A DNA stretch of 64,000 nucleotides, from the NCBI GenBank assembly GCA_963823675.1, contig CAWGMT010000013.1:434001-498000 (forward strand), written 5' to 3'. The first letter of the stretch is position 1; every line of letters starts with the position of its first letter. The stretch comes from CAWGMT01 sp963823675. Lineage in GTDB: Bacteria > Planctomycetota > Planctomycetia > Isosphaerales > Isosphaeraceae. Below are positions 24,501 through 32,755 of this stretch, piece after piece. The translations under genes and the position numbers were made by a program. The notes below the pieces were generated by a model. That model saw only the letters and a list, made by a program, of their open reading frames with translations, was not told where the DNA came from and did not search any database.

Positions 24501-25033
24501 CCAACTGCTCCAGCTAATTGAATAGCTTGTTCGAACTCCAATCCTCGCAACGTTCGTCCCAGACGGCCAGATAGCAGAGCGATTGCCTGTGCCGATGTCA
24601 TAACGTCCAGATCGCACAGTTCTGCGCCAACGCCCTTGGCGATCAGAGCGTCCCTCGTCGTGATAATAAGCAGGCAACGGGGACCACCAACGTGGAGCAA
24701 CCGGGCCGGCGCCGCATCCCAAGTGTCGTCCGCGACGACCAGCACAGCCTTGTCCCAAAGCAAACTCCGGAGATGCGCAGATGCAGGCTCCACACTAGTT
24801 GGATGAAAGTCGCAGTCGCCTAGCGCCTGTATCCAACCGCTGAGCACTGGCAAGAGGTCAGGCTGCTGCCCCAACGTAGCCCAGAGAACGCCATCGGGGA
24901 ATCGATCTCGCACCATGGGATCATGGGCTAAAGAAGCTGCAAGCGTCGATTTACCAACACCGGCCAAGCCGTGGATCGCGCTGATCACAATGGCACCGGG
25001 AGCCCTGTCTGCGCCCAACAAACGATCTCTCAA
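21515..25033 (-). CDS. NB-ARC-type STAND NTPase with helical repeats
   Basis: 1172 aa in this frame. Walker A is GLAGVGKSTLA (about residues 23-33), Walker B is AVLVVADDTWD, then CLLIITTRD (sensor I) and GYLPLALELAAAQ (GxP motif), together an NB-ARC/AP-ATPase module of about 300 residues with a winged helix behind. From about residue 485 onward are about 18 repeats of 32-36 residues. The natural protein linker (PLPNYFVERPDASQDLRDRL) lies just upstream in the same frame, without an ATG, so the DUF4062 domain next door was once fused to it. STAND NTPases of this kind are known in bacterial anti-phage defence and signalling. The trigger here is unknown. The last about 25 residues are out-of-frame noise. 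Confidence 0.8.
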   Translation of the reverse strand: MRDRLLGADRAPGAIVISAIHGLAGVGKSTLAASLAHDPMVRDRFPDGVLWATLGQQPDLLPVLSGWIQALGDCDFHPTSVEPASAHLRSLLWDKAVLVVADDTWDAAPARLLHVGGPRCLLIITTRDALIAKGVGAELCDLDVMTSAQAIALLSGRLGRTLRGLEFEQAIQLAGAVGYLPLALELAAAQVADGITWGELLDDLKAEIGRLESLELPGAHEVTDEASYKRLSLRGSFNISLRRLSGESLRCFAWLGVLPEDVTISAAMAATLWSTDAPSARITLRLLRDKAILLPGVPLPDGTHTYRLHDLVHELAKTTLTDCSRSKPPFELPGLGLTIAEAHSLLLERYRRLTGGGKWHTIADDGYIHTYLTWHIEKSQRNSLIHSLLQEETTDRRNGWYQSREKLGQTAGYIADVARAWRLTEQAEETQLSLNAVGLQCRYGLLIASLNSLARNFMPDLLVSLVERGVWPRAQGIAYARQVPDLLHRAEALAKLTPTEMGPEQLETIEEVLSVGRSIVDGWGLAALLRSIGSSLSGKTLTEAIDLAGTIRGEGPRINALSRLISYLPEQDRQQPLRESLTAARGAWSEADRATALIALAPLLPKDLLQEALVATSMIADEGYRAEALAALARRLCEQSRNKVQREALALARSIPTEGYRGVTLAGLSQWLPEQGRRQVLREALTAARGAFNEHNQSTAIVRLAPLLPEPWLQEALDTALAIGDEKYRSEAIASLAPRLSSQLVQSALESAWRIKDEVQRSKVLAALVPHIPQHERTSNLRRALDCARVIRDEASRSEALSFLSSLLPEPWLRKALDAVQTVGDEKYIDEALIWLAHLLPEPERAIAARKALCAARAIADRATRAETVAQLAPLMSRPDREIAVQEELSAARLIGDRVTRARVLARLAPVLPEPDMELIAREELASVGTITHKETRAEVLAQLAPFMPQPKRDTLASEAVSTGDASLLEPGASAELTDRTSLNLALPEISLIARTMANDGYQQGAIERLILKFPKQLTSELRNSINALGTSGQRWMALARLAPMLPDPERGLTVQQALTDARAITNNAKRADALARLAPLLSQPERNSIVREALVAAREIRVQDSSEGALATLVPHLAETHGLTDALARSAGNRERGPARGGADRPYPPAKRERARDRRSRGAGRCTVDRR

Positions 25034-25593
25034 GTCTTGACTTGCATCCGGTCTCTCAACGAAGTAATTGGGTAACGGCGGCGCCTGGAATGGCGCGCCA
25101 AAACGCCAGCGGCGTGCCGGGCGATGTGCCCCTCGACCAGCCAGCGGTGCAGGTCCGCGGTGACCTTCGCCGCCAACTCGTCCGGGTTCCGGAACGATGA
25201 CACAAGGTGGGACCGGCGCAGATCCTCCCGCAGCGCCGCGAGCCGCGCTGTCTTGTCTTCGTCTTCGTCGTCATCGTGCTGGTCGGGGGCGACTGCCGCC
25301 TCCTCCTTGAAGTAGACAAAACAGGGGATCGCCCGCTGGCGTGCCCGGCGGTACTCTGCCTCGGTTATCCCCGAGCCGTAGCGTCGCCCGATGAGCACGA
25401 CGTAGGCCTGGCTGCGGTCTACCTCATCGAGGGACGCGCTGCTAGTGGTCTCGTTGCGACTGCCGAAGTACTCCATGCCAACCAGCTTAGTCTCACGCAG
25501 CCGCTGAAGCGCCGCCTCAACCGCTTCGCGCTCCAGCCGAAGGTCGAGCCAGGTGGAGCTGAGGAAGACGTGGACCGTGCGCTGGGGCCTCAT
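25030..25593 (-). CDS. DUF4062 domain, N-terminal part of the STAND protein
   Basis: The start is probably ATG 25593 (MRPQRTVHVFLSSTWLDL), because homology to DUF4062 begins there. Motifs are VFLSSTWLDLRLEREAVEAA, SLDEVDRSQAYVVLIGRRYG and SGITEAEYRRARQRAIPCFV. DUF4062 is a Rossmann-like, TIR-related domain found at the front of NACHT/NB-ARC proteins and is a likely effector. The real protein frame leaves this one between about 25,095 and 25,125 and continues as RRWRFGAPFQAPPLPNYF into the NTPase, so an indel separates the two. An acidic stretch (DQHDDDEDEDK) interrupts the domain at about residues 105-115. Confidence 0.78.
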   Translation of the reverse strand: MRPQRTVHVFLSSTWLDLRLEREAVEAALQRLRETKLVGMEYFGSRNETTSSASLDEVDRSQAYVVLIGRRYGSGITEAEYRRARQRAIPCFVYFKEEAAVAPDQHDDDEDEDKTARLAALREDLRRSHLVSSFRNPDELAAKVTADLHRWLVEGHIARHAAGVLARHSRRRRYPITSLRDRMQVKT

Positions 25594-26060
25594 GGTTCTA
25601 TCCGAAACGTCTGCGCGTGCTGGGTCGTCGGCGTCGCTGTCGCCGCCACGCACGAGCTGGGAAGAGCGATTCTAGTATCGTACGACTGGCGAATGACATC
25701 AATAGTCAGAGCACTTCATTCGCGGTGCCGTCAGCCTTGATGACTGGAACTTGTCGATGAAAGCACGGGCACGCGAGATTGTGCCTCGGCCGAGCCCAGT
25801 CCGTCCGGCACGCCAAGCGCGGGCTGGTCCCGTCCGGCTTGAGCACGAAGCAGTGGAGCAAGCTGCCCGTGCCATCGTGGACCGACGAATGGGCCACCGG
25901 CCCGTGCACCCCGTTGCTCCCGTTGCTTTGGTGCAGCGCTGCCAGCGGTTGACCCGGGCCGGCCGTCGTGTGACTACTGTTCTACCCTGCTCCCACACAA
26001 GTGTCGCGATCGACCAAACGCAGGCATGATGGTGTCACCTCGTATTACCTTGCGCTTCGG
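25594..26060. other. Intergenic region, no convincing gene
   Basis: About 470 bases between the STAND gene start and the DUF1444 gene end. A 67-codon minus-strand frame (25706-25909) has some protein-like composition but no start signal or family. Nothing else seen. Confidence 0.4.
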
Positions 26061-27291
26061 CTATTTTAGATCCCACCTAACCCACCGCCGCCGAGCCAAT
26101 CGCGTCGATCCTGTCTTCATCGGGAAACCCCGCACGCGATACCGTCGTGGGCAGTCGTCCGTCGGCTCCATCAGGTGGCCGACGGTCTCCAGCATACGCG
26201 GCCAATCGGCAAACACAGCCGGGATACCCTCTCCCTTCATGAAAACATCTTTTTGGGTGACTGGCAGCAGAGCTTCGACGCCGTTGGCCCACACGGAATA
26301 GGTCAATAGCTCGCCGTCTTTGTTCTGGAGCGCGGAGAAAGTCGCCACGAAGATGTCGATGCCCTGTTTCTCGTGGACGCCCTTCAGCAACTTTGCCTGC
26401 TCGTGGTACAGGGGGCCAGTCCACGTAATTTCCATCTGCTTGAAACTGCGGTGGAGAGGATGGCCTTCGGGCGGCAGCCAGTCCTGCCAGGTACCATCCT
26501 CGAAGATTAGGGAAACACCGCTGAGCGAGTATGGCTCTTGGAGGTGGTTCTCCGCCATGGCGCACATGGTCGCAAGGCCGGCCTCGTCCTCCGAGCCAGT
26601 TACGAAAAGCGGGTCTCGGCTCGGGACCAGCGCCACGAGCTTACCGTTGACCTCTAAACCCTGGGCGCGCTCAACAAGGGTAGGCCGGGATGCGTCGTAC
26701 CTATCCCCCGACATGAACGAGTAAAAGCCATCGCCGATCTTACCGTACGAGACCGTGGCTTCTTCCAAATTCTCGCGAGCGACTTCCATGGCCTCGTAGA
26801 ACGACACGCCCCATTCGGTCACATTCTCGTTGTCGATGGATTGCACCACTTCGGGCCAGTTATAGACGAGGGTGGCAATCAGATGCTTGCCTAGCGCTTT
26901 CGAAGGGCGGGGCCTTCGGTGCGACTGAAGCACCTTCAATCGCAGCATTCAATCGCATTTGCTCGAACGCCGCTCGAAGCCAAAGTCTGGGCCTGAGATC
27001 AGCACGCGCCAGATCGAATTCTTCAGGAAGCCCCTTTCTGGACGTTACAAGACCTCTGGCAACACTGCGGACGTACTCGGCGCGGCGGGAGCGTGGCTGT
27101 TTCAGGTATGTCTGGTACATGTTGTCAAGGTTAGCGATCCACGGGGAGTCGGGGTCATTCCGAACGATGCGATTTTCCGAAGCGTCGAAGCGCAGGTCGG
27201 TCTTGTCGCCGGCTTCGTGGAAAGCCTGAATCATCGGCTCAGCGAAATTCGCAACGCTGGGTTTGCCGAATAGGCGGTCGAGTAGTCCCAT
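26061..27291 (-). pseudogene. DUF1444 (YtpQ-like) gene split by one frameshift
   Basis: The first frame starts at ATG 27291 (MGLLDRLFGKPSVANFAEPM) and runs for about 125 residues. The second carries the rest (ALGKHLIATLVYNWPEVVQS, WGVSFYEAMEVARENLEE, YSFMSGDRYDASR, EPYSLSGVSLIFEDG). One extra base in the run cgctttcgaag at about 26,894-26,904 separates them. Joined, the length (about 400 aa) and motifs fit DUF1444, whose biochemical role is unknown. The C-terminal part (MEITWTGPLYHEQAK, then IFVATFSALQNKDGELLTY) is an added domain I do not recognise. Confidence 0.6.
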
Positions 27292-27406
27292 GATTTGGGC
27301 TCCCGCCACATTAGGAGCAGCTTCGGTTTGTCACTTGCATGATCACGGGGGGCGGCAAGCCCGCGCGAGCTCGACACTGCGGAATCCTCGAGCGTCAATC
27401 TCCGTC

Positions 27407-28656
27407 CTACTCTGTCGGAACCTTTTCGCCACGTCCGGCTCGCTTATGTCTATCTCGACGTCTTTGCCGACTTGAGGGTCCTGTTCTCACGAATACCAGA
27501 GCGCGGAACTTGGGCAACCGGAACCGAAGCGCGTCGTCCACCAGGTCCTTCGGCAACGCTTGCACGATGGCACCCCGACGCTCCGCTGGACAGTTCTCGA
27601 CAGCCCATTTGACGTTCTCGCGAACGTGCTCGGCAACGAGTGCAAGGGCTTCCGGATTTGCGTTAGCCTCGAGTGCATCCTGTGGACTCACGTCACGAAG
27701 ACGGGCTGTGTCGCCAATCGCCTTAACCGCTGCGTGTAGCTTCGTATACTTGGGGCCAGTGCCTCCGAGGACAACCATGAGGCCGCCTGGGGTCAGGGAG
27801 AATGCCAAACGACGAAGTTCGAGATCGAACGTCTCCGACATGCTCGGCTGAGTAAGGAAGTTGCAAAGAAATATCATGTCATACGCAGACGGCTGCGGAG
27901 CGCCCTTGTCATATGCCATCTGCCGCGCGATCGCATCTGAAATCGGCTGGTCTATCTCGTCGAACTCCTTCGCGATTTGGGCTGCCATATGCGCGACACC
28001 TTCGTGGTGGCGATGAGCGACGCCAAAGCGCTCGAATTCAACGATCGCGCGCCGAACGCCAAGGCGCCGTCTTCGCGGGCGTCACTCCGGATTATCATCA
28101 GATGCTCTGAGAGATGGTGAATGAAACGGTCCCAGGCGCGTCCACGATCGAGAGAATCGAAAGTCGCCAATCTCCCGACCTTGACATCTCCTAAGTCTGG
28201 CCAACGCGACAGCGATGCATAAAAGTCTCGCGTGGCGTACAATGCCGGAGCCGGACCTGCGCCGACCTCCAATGCATGCAGTCCACGGATGCGCAGTGGG
28301 AGACGCCCGATACGGATCAAGTACTCCAACACCTGATTGACCCGACCGTAACGGTCGAGCAAATGAAGTCCTGCGTACGCGATCGCCTCCGCAGCGTTAT
28401 TGAACGTCAGGAAATCACAAGACGTAAGCACCGGCTTCAGGTTGAGCGCGATTTCTTCCGGTACGGTGTATCGGCGGCCGTCCTGGCGCAAAGTTCGGCA
28501 GATCGCTTCGGCAAACGTGCTCATCCGCTCTAGTGCCGTTCCGCTTGTCGTTCGCCAATCAAGGAGCCGGTCGGCAACACTGCGCTCCCATCGCAATGCG
28601 CTAAACGGCGCTGCGTGACATAGATCCGATTGTCCGCTCGACGAGCCACTCTCCAT
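27407..28656 (-). pseudogene. SAM-dependent methyltransferase-like gene split by one frameshift
   Basis: The N-terminal frame (28656 downward) has GLHALEVGAGPAPALYATRD, a Rossmann SAM-binding motif I, after a helical lead-in domain of about 130 residues. Near 28,050 the protein passes into a second frame (FGVRRAIVEFERFGVAHRHH, then AYDMIFLCNFLTQPS and RRLAFSLTPGGLMVVLGGTG), which contains the post-motif IV/VI region. Together about 410 aa. The substrate cannot be inferred. It sits between DUF1444 and AlbA_2 genes on the same strand, with gaps of about 115 and 205 bases. Confidence 0.55.
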
Positions 28657-28861
28657 ATTCAATCGCTCCTACCGCATTCGGCCTGCCCCCGCCATCTGCC
28701 CACTGGATTCGAAATCCAAAATCCGCCGATCATCTTACCGCATTCCCAGGTCGCCAAAGATATCGGGATAGCCGAGAAGCCGTTCGAGCTCGCGAGCGTC
28801 GCTGCGCACGCATTCGACACGACGAAGGTCGTATTGATGCGGCTCAGAGCACCGATCGAAC

Positions 28862-30121
28862 TCAATACGGGAGAACGGGATAGGCATCGCTATTAACTCG
28901 CGTCCCCGTTTTGTCATAATTGAAACAGCGGCGCCATCGAGAACCCTGCCACATCGCGTCGAACGCTGGCTTCAACAGCGTCTCGACTCCGACCGAGAGG
29001 TCGTCAATGAGTAAGTCGGGGAGGAGAAGCGTATCCCGGTCGAAGGAGGCTCGGGCGTCTTTGAACTGCCCCGCCCGAATACAGTAGCCTCTCACCCCGA
29101 GCAGACTGATTACCACGATGATCGGCGGCTCGATTTGCAACCGCTCGTACGCGGACAGGTAGCGCTTCATGCCCTCAATCAACTCCCTTTCGACTGCCCC
29201 TACCGGGAAGAATCTGCTCCCATCGGGGTGAATGAGAATTCGCGAATCAACGGCCTCAATGGCGCCGCTTCGGAAAAACTGAACGTAGCCATGGCAAATA
29301 CCCGACTTAGAGTCGCTGTTGAAAGTCAGAAACCCGTCGAAGTTATACCGCATATCGTATCCTGACGAATGCATGGGTCTAAGCTGCGTGACCTCAGCGA
29401 CGACGTGCTCAGTATCAACGTGGCTGGTCGGATCGAGCGCCGTCAAGGGAAGCAAATGAAGCACCAGCTTGCCGCCGTCGTTGAGTGGCGCGGGAGTTTC
29501 GCTGGCAACGATTTGTGCAACTCGGTCGGCTCGGAATCGCCGAATGCGCTCTGGCAGGCTCTCGGACAGGGCGAATGCCGCTCGAATCTCGGCGACGTCG
29601 AGCTGGTACTTGCCCGCGCTATTCCGGGAAAAAAACCGGGACAAGTTCTTGAACGTGACCGTGTGCGGAGCGGTGTAGCTCTTCTGGATGCGGATAAGCA
29701 ATAGGGGTCCATCCGAGAATCCATGGACGGGACGGATGTGTACGCCGGCAATTCGGGGTTGAACACCGTCCCTCATGATTTGGTCGAGTCGGCGCATTTC
29801 CTGGTCCGTATTCACTTGGGCAAGGCCAGTCGCTTTCTCGGGGATACCTGTCGCCTTCCCGTTGTTGTCCCGCCTCTCCTCAACCCCATAGGGTACGTCT
29901 CCGCCCGATGCGTTGGCTAATGAGGACACGTCCGCAAGGAACTCTCGCTTGTCGTCGTCGGAGTTCGCAGGGAGGGCCTCCTTATATTCAAGGGTTCGGC
30001 CCTCTTGAACCCCGTTGGCGACGAGTGCCTCAATATCCGTCGTCTCGATTCGATTGAAGGACTTCTCAATCACAACGATGGTCCCCCTTATTCGGACTCG
30101 CGTTGAGTGTGCCGCATCCAT
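28862..30121 (-). CDS. AlbA_2 (Schlafen-like) domain protein
   Basis: 419 aa with an intact frame. The N-terminal 200 residues carry the AlbA_2/Schlafen-type pattern: EGRTLEYKEALP, FLADVSSLANASGGDVPYGV and LLLIRIQKSYTAPHTVTFKN, followed by FFSRNSAGKYQLDVAEIRAAF. The remaining about 200 residues (FDGFLTFNSDS, YVQFFRSGAIEAVDSRIL) form an uncharacterised C-terminal domain. Such proteins are annotated as putative DNA-binding or nuclease-linked and often lie in mobile and defence regions, consistent with the island setting. Start ATG 30121 is the first of the frame; a later GTG start near IVVIEKSFNRIE is possible. Confidence 0.8.
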   Translation of the reverse strand: MDAAHSTRVRIRGTIVVIEKSFNRIETTDIEALVANGVQEGRTLEYKEALPANSDDDKREFLADVSSLANASGGDVPYGVEERRDNNGKATGIPEKATGLAQVNTDQEMRRLDQIMRDGVQPRIAGVHIRPVHGFSDGPLLLIRIQKSYTAPHTVTFKNLSRFFSRNSAGKYQLDVAEIRAAFALSESLPERIRRFRADRVAQIVASETPAPLNDGGKLVLHLLPLTALDPTSHVDTEHVVAEVTQLRPMHSSGYDMRYNFDGFLTFNSDSKSGICHGYVQFFRSGAIEAVDSRILIHPDGSRFFPVGAVERELIEGMKRYLSAYERLQIEPPIIVVISLLGVRGYCIRAGQFKDARASFDRDTLLLPDLLIDDLSVGVETLLKPAFDAMWQGSRWRRCFNYDKTGTRVNSDAYPVLPY

Positions 30122-30288
30122 GAGTTAGCCGGTGCGGCCAGGCATCATCCACGGACATCGGAATTTGCCGCAGCGCCGCAGACTACGCATGGGCTTGCCG
30201 TATCGATTTCGAACAACGATTCAAGGGCCTGACCTGCTGAGCTGATCTTTTTCATTATACCCGAGGCTACCGGCGCGGGCCGGGTTCG

Positions 30289-30480
30289 CTACGACCCGAG
30301 GACTGACGGTTCCCGTGATTTCCTGAAAGCGGCCTTGACCATCGCCACGTTGCCAGCGCGGACGGCATCGGGTAGCCGGTCCCAGGCGTCGATGACAGCG
30401 GCCAAATCCGAATTGGGCTCGACAAGCGTCGGTGGGCGAGCGGTGGGCAGAAGATTCCGTGACGGAGAAGAACTTCCAAT
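30289..30480 (-). pseudogene. C-terminal tail of a probable site-specific integrase
   Basis: The minus-strand frame reads LLPTARPPTLVEPNSDLAAV, IDAWDRLPDAVRAGNVAMVK and a stop at 30289-30291. Tails of the type DLAxVIxAWxxLPxAxRAGIxAMV terminate many planctomycete tyrosine recombinases (recognised from memory, not searched). No catalytic RxxHxxR...Y part remains. It lies 34 bases from the tRNA-Leu fragment, where an integrase gene would be expected beside its attachment site. Confidence 0.4.
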
Positions 30481-30513
30481 ATTGCGTGGACTTACAACGA
30501 GAACGACACCGAA

Positions 30514-30567
30514 CTTAAAATCCTCTGAGCGGGAACGCCCGTGTGGGTTCGATTCCCACCGCCGGTA
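30514..30567 (+). pseudogene. 3' half of a tRNA-Leu(UAA)
   Basis: The sequence starts exactly at the anticodon loop (cttaaaa, 30514-30520), continues through a long variable arm (ctgagcgggaacgccc), a T arm (gtgggttcgattcccac) and the acceptor end cgccggta (discriminator at 30567). Upstream bases do not form the D arm or the 5' acceptor strand. A break at the anticodon loop is the classic signature of integrase-made attachment sites in tRNA genes. Confidence 0.6.
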
Positions 30568-30711
30568 TTGGACTTGGGACGATTTTCGGGTCGCGCAAGC
30601 AAGCTATTGCAGCGCCCGCGGGGCTCCCATTGGCGTCGCATTGGCTGGGATCGGGCGAGGAACCATTTCGTTCGCGTCGGAACTGCCCGAAATACCTCGC
30701 CGACGGACTTG
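30541..30711 (+). repeat. tRNA-Leu-derived direct repeat, copy B
   Basis: Partner of 11351-11535, same orientation, 19,190 bases away. Aside from a gap of about 16 bases, most positions match by eye (roughly 90%) up to cgccgacggacttg. Confidence 0.85.
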
Positions 30712-32094
30712 AGGCAACCGACATCCGCTTTCTCGGCGCGGTGCGCGACTTCGTCGAACCAGCGCACCGTGGCCGGCTCCAGACACGGTTCGGATGAAGC
30801 TACAACGCCATGCATTGCGTTTGACGCCGATCGTAGTCGTTACGTCCCATCAATCGCTCTTAACCGCATCGGCGCAGTGGCTTGCGACAAGGCCGGCTCT
30901 CCGGTGCTGATCGCGGTTAGCCTCTGCAGTGCATGCCCTTGACGTCCTCGAATGCGACCGTGGCGCCGACCAGCCCTCCAGCCGATCGAGCGGCGGAACG
31001 CGTACCATGTCTGGGTTCGATCGAGCAGCAGGGTTGGCCCGATTTATCTCCCCCAAGCGCAGTGTGAAGTATTCCCGTAACCCATCGAATTTTCTTCCGC
31101 CATCAAGCCAAAGACTTACGTCGAATCGTGCGCCGCGCGATTTGACAGCTTCGCAGAGCGCGGGTAAAGTAGCTGTATAAGTGTGAGTATGCGCGCAACC
31201 CACTCCAGGTTGCCCAGCCACCCGGCGCCGCAACGTGGCAATTCTGCGGTGCTGGAGCGTGGGACATCGTGATCGATCATGGGACGGCCCGAGACGAGTC
31301 GATCGCCCGTTTCGCGGGGCTCGGGGACGCCCGGAATCGGCTGAATTTCACGACACAAGAGCCAATAGATCAGCAACTTCCGACGAGCACCCAGCGCGCC
31401 GCCGATCCCCGAGGCGTTTTGCCGCCGTACATCGCGAGATGGGACTGGAACCCCTCGAAAACGTCCCAAAACGTCCCATTTTTTCCCATTTTCGGCTCAG
31501 GGAGTTCTTGACCACGGACAGCGCGGCCGAGCCGCAGCCAGATGGCCAGGGAAAATTCGGATTTCAACCACGAAACACACGAAACACACGAAAGGGATTC
31601 TGACACAGATGCGCCTACTACGAGATCGGCCGATCGCCTGGCTCCTGAGCGTCGCGACGTCTGCGAAACAAGGCGGCGAAAATGCGCCGAACGAAGCCAA
31701 TTTCGCTGAATTGGCGAGTATCGTGGAACCACAAGATTTGATTCGAGTTACGGCAAATTCCGGCGTTCGTTCGCGGACTTGACAAGGGGCGTGGCGCAGC
31801 GATGGGAGGACAGCACGCCGCGTGAAGTGGCCCGAACTGCCGCAGGTGGCCGACCATGGTTCAAAGTCGTCACGTGGCGGGCGATAAATAAGAGGTGGGC
31901 GGCTGGGGTCGAGCCGGTATCAGCCAGCGAGCCCCCAGAGCGTCGGCCCCAGACCTGGGTGCGTCGCCCTCCAGGCGCCGACCGCAGCCAACCGAACCTG
32001 TTACCCGCTGATGAACGATGCCGCCCGCGCACAGAACAGAATTGATTGCCCGACGTGGTTCGGGTCCAAGGGATTGTGGCCGCTGCTGCGCCGA
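30712..32094. other. Gene-poor region with short repeats
   Basis: About 1.4 kb without a convincing gene. A minus-strand frame at about 30,960-31,190 (YTATLPALCEAVKSRGARFD, VSLWLDGGRKFDGL) is protein-like but has no homologue I can name and may be a gene fragment. At about 31,563-31,591 cacgaaacacacgaaacaca begins a short ACACGAA tandem of a sort dispersed between genes in many bacteria. The other frames look random. Confidence 0.4.
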
Positions 32095-32124
32095 TTGACC
32101 GTCCTGGGCTGTGCGTCCTATAAT
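32095..32124 (+). promoter_or_regulatory. Sigma70-type promoter of the GNAT gene
   Basis: ttgacc at 32095-32100, an 18-base spacer and a perfect tataat at 32119-32124. Transcription would begin near 32131, about 43 bases before the chosen start codon. Confidence 0.7.
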
Positions 32125-32173
32125 GCCACACGAGGCTGGGCGTGGGCAGGCAGGGTACTGTTGGGGCCAGACG

Positions 32174-32728
32174 ATGCGTGCCGATCTTGATCACGCGATG
32201 GCGATCACCTATTACAAAAGATTCCGCATGGAGATCGACCTGAACGAGGCGATCGTGACCGCTAGCCTGCCCCGCAGCTTTGTCTGGGTATCCTGGGAAG
32301 AATCGTTGCTGGATCAGCACGCGGACGTCAAGTATCATAGCTTTTTCGGCGAGATTGACGCCTATGTTTTTCCCTGTCTCGGAGACCGTCAAGGATGTCG
32401 GCGCTTGATGTGCGAGATCCGGCGCAAGCCCGGCTTTCTGCCGGGAGCAACCTGGCTGATCGCCAGTGCCGGGGGCTACGTGGGCACGGTGCAAGGGATC
32501 ATGGATCTCGGGCAAGTCGGCGCAATTCAGAATGTGGGTGTGATTCCATCGTATCGAGGTCTGGGATTGGGGCGGGCCCTGGTCCGCCGCGCTCTGGCTG
32601 GGTTTTCGGCAGCCGGACTCCGAAGAGCCTACCTCGAGGTCACTGCCGAGAATGTCGCCGCGGTCCAGCTCTACCGCAACGTTGGGTTCCGGCGAGTCAA
32701 GACACTCTACAAAGCCGTCGCCGACTGA
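32174..32728 (+). CDS. GNAT family N-acetyltransferase
   Basis: 184 aa from ATG 32174, chosen because ttgggg lies about 8 bases upstream and the promoter is close; ATG 32198 (MAITYYKRFRMEIDL) is the alternative. The acetyl-CoA-binding motif is VGVIPSYRGLGLGRALV (R/QxxGxG/A), and the C-terminal VTAENVAAVQLYRNVGFRRV is the usual GNAT closing motif. The N-terminal half (SFVWVSWEESLLDQHADVKY, FPCLGDRQGCRRLM) is conserved in planctomycete homologues as I remember them. The substrate is unknown. It is followed 27 bases later by the M16 genes and may be co-transcribed with them. Confidence 0.85.
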   Translation: MRADLDHAMAITYYKRFRMEIDLNEAIVTASLPRSFVWVSWEESLLDQHADVKYHSFFGEIDAYVFPCLGDRQGCRRLMCEIRRKPGFLPGATWLIASAGGYVGTVQGIMDLGQVGAIQNVGVIPSYRGLGLGRALVRRALAGFSAAGLRRAYLEVTAENVAAVQLYRNVGFRRVKTLYKAVAD

Positions 32729-32755
32729 CGCCGACCCTCATTGTGTGAGGTAACC

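Noticed and set aside
19797..25593. Programmed ribosomal frameshifting in the STAND gene
   Set aside because: No slippery heptamer with a downstream structure was seen, and similar shifts occur in unrelated genes, so indels or sequence errors are simpler.
30712..32094. Several small frames as genes (for example 31779-32045 and 31370-31732)
   Set aside because: Random-looking composition, no start signals, no conserved motif.
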